A stretch of 64,000 bases of DNA from Sphagnum compactum (taxonomy: Eukaryota > Bryophyta > Sphagnopsida > Sphagnales). The position numbers and the translations under genes are program-made. This document shows positions 62,353 through 64,000 of this stretch, one piece after another. Numbering within the stretch: position 1 is the first letter of the stretch; each line of letters opens with the position of its first letter. The stretch covers positions 8,525,495 to 8,589,494 of the forward strand of contig OZ234502.1 of NCBI GenBank assembly GCA_965153455.1, written 5' to 3'. A model generated the notes under the pieces. It was not told where the DNA came from and did not search any database. It saw only the letters and a list, made by a program, of their open reading frames with translations.

Positions 62353-64000
62353 CAAGGCCAAAAAGTCAAAAGCATCGACCATGGCAGCTGATGGCTGCGA
62401 TGGCAACTGGCATTGCTTCCTTCTTACTACTCCATGTATTCGACTTCAATTCCTCCAATGGTAGTTCTCTGAAGCGTTGTCAAAATGGTGTTTTCCTCAC
62501 AGAATTGGAATTGGAACAAGTAGTAGTATTTATTACCTTGGCGGCTTCTGCACAAATACTATTTTCAGAAATGCTGAAATTTTCAAAATTAACTCTATAT
62601 AAGGAACCAATTTTTGATCTTTTTTAAATGTTTTAGAATATTCTATTTTCGGAATGGAATCTTCAAAATTAGTTAATTACTGGGCAGACATATGCTGAAA
62701 CTACCCCTGTGCTACAGTAATAGGGAGTTTTGGGGACTTCTGGATCTGTCTCTTGGTCCTGCCTTGACAATTTTTAATACAAAACTTCTCCTTGCTCTTC
62801 ACATTGTAGCCCACCAAATGCCCCTTCTTTCAGAAGACATCTGTCCAATACCCCTTGTCCAGAAAACCTTTTTTTTTTTTTTTTTTGGTGATTCACATGT
62901 GGGTATTGCATTAAAGTAATGGGTTTCTTTTATACATTACTCACTCATGGGTGCCTATGAAAATTACTAGTTTTAAATTCACATTTAATTAGTAAAAGAT
63001 ATAATCCTAAAGTGAAATATTTGCATTTCAGATCAAATTAAGTTTTGAAAGGATGGTAAGACACCAATAAGCCAGCACCTATTTTGTGACATATTTTTAA
63101 CTATTGCATATTTTTGTTAAAATGTCAATCTTTATTTTGTGACCCATATGTGAGAAATGCACATGATTACAAGAGCTTGGTGTCTATTGAATGCCCATAC
63201 ACAAGTATTGCAAATTTTCCCTTACATCATGAGAATTTTACAAAACATTATATAAGTAGTGTATAAAAATTTTAAACTTAAAATTTAAGAATAGAAATGA
63301 TTATGAGCCAATGACAAAAAGGTTTATGAAAAATCAATTCTTTTTTACATATATTTAGATGTCATAGGGGATTATGTCCCCAAATGCAAACCCTAACTTC
63401 TATGTACATTATACGTGGATGGAAATTGTCAAGTATATAAATCGTGTCAAAATGTTCACTACATATAATCCTACCCATACCCTAATCACAATTGAGGGAA
63501 AATATTTTCTTACAATTATGGTCCACATTGCCCATCCCATGCACTTGGTGATAGGTTGTTGCTTTTGTTACATTATTAGCATGTTGATAGGTATAGATGT
63601 GGCAATAATTGAATTGGAGACAAACCACAATCACCACAAACAATTTTTATTATTCTCATGAAGTTTACATTAAAACAACAACCCATAGTTAGCATGTGAA
63701 TTTTGAAAAACTTAAAACCAAAAAAATGTTGCGTATTAAAACATATCATCCATGAATCATTTCAAGTTCATGGAGATTGATCACCATGTTGATTCTCATT
63801 TCCAAGTTGTTTTGTTGGACTCAGATTCCCAATACATGCCATCCCATACCATTTTCACCTTCTTTGCATGTATGCATCAAATGGTGTGAATGAGGGTTTG
63901 CAAGTTTTCATCTTTCTTTATGCATGTGTAAGTATCACATGGTTTGATACCAATGCCACAAAATTGAATGCACAAGACCTACAAAATTTTAAGTTGATTA
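62353..64000. other. Intergenic, no gene recognised
   Basis: 62370-62465 still aligns with 56190-56280 (GATGGCAACTGGCAT..., TTCAATTCCTCCA) and marks the edge of the germin-like duplication. To the right is AT-rich DNA with a poly-T run near 62870. The open frames there are short and not family-like. Confidence 0.5.

Overview
This is a piece of a plant nuclear genome. It holds intron-split genes with GT-AG junctions, nuclear genes for predicted plastid proteins, a plant auxin-biosynthesis monooxygenase, a plant SNARE, germin-like proteins, telo-box (TTTAGGG-type) motifs near gene starts, and wide AT-rich gaps full of transposon debris. A nuclear Hsp33 gene and intron-free germin-like genes suggest, but do not prove, a non-flowering land plant such as a fern, lycophyte or bryophyte.

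Layout. 1.8-4.0 kb (-): plastid SufC, six exons. 4.4-5.7 kb (+): an unrecognised, probably damaged multi-exon gene. 6.5-8.3 kb (-): a YUCCA-type flavin monooxygenase, four exons. 8.3-16.4 kb: AT-rich repeats, including a perfect 34-bp inverted repeat. 16.8-18.7 kb (+): an intronless DEAD-box helicase of the DDX41/RH35 type. 19.6-21.3 kb (-): NAC-beta/BTF3, five exons. 21.6-21.95 kb: a 91-bp minisatellite. 23.1-25.8 kb (-): a SYP3-type Qa-SNARE, five exons. 26.9-33 kb: AT-rich, with a dead hAT transposase. 33.1-35.4 kb (-): a large disordered protein with a repeated Q-T-Q-L-G-T motif. 38.7-43.4 kb (-): Hsp33, eleven exons. 43.4-50.2 kb: AT-rich gap with a few coding-like scraps.

50-62.5 kb is a germin-like protein (GLP) cluster. 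It has two intact genes (50.2 and 55.2 kb, both -). It also has a C-terminal fragment on + (57.8 kb) and an N-terminal fragment on - (61.4 kb) that together look like one gene split and partly inverted, with hAT-like repeat sequence at one break. Terminal-inverted-repeat elements lie upstream of two of the copies, and the duplicated flank of the 55-kb copy lacks the element, so at least one insertion followed duplication.

The intact housekeeping genes act in unrelated pathways: Fe-S assembly, auxin synthesis, RNA processing, nascent-chain handling, Golgi fusion and redox chaperoning. There is no operon-like logic; only the GLP cluster is a functional grouping. Exon boundaries were derived by hand from splice signals, reading-frame continuity and remembered family consensus. 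The spliced lengths were checked to be whole codons for SufC, YUCCA, NAC-beta, SYP3, Hsp33 and the disordered protein.
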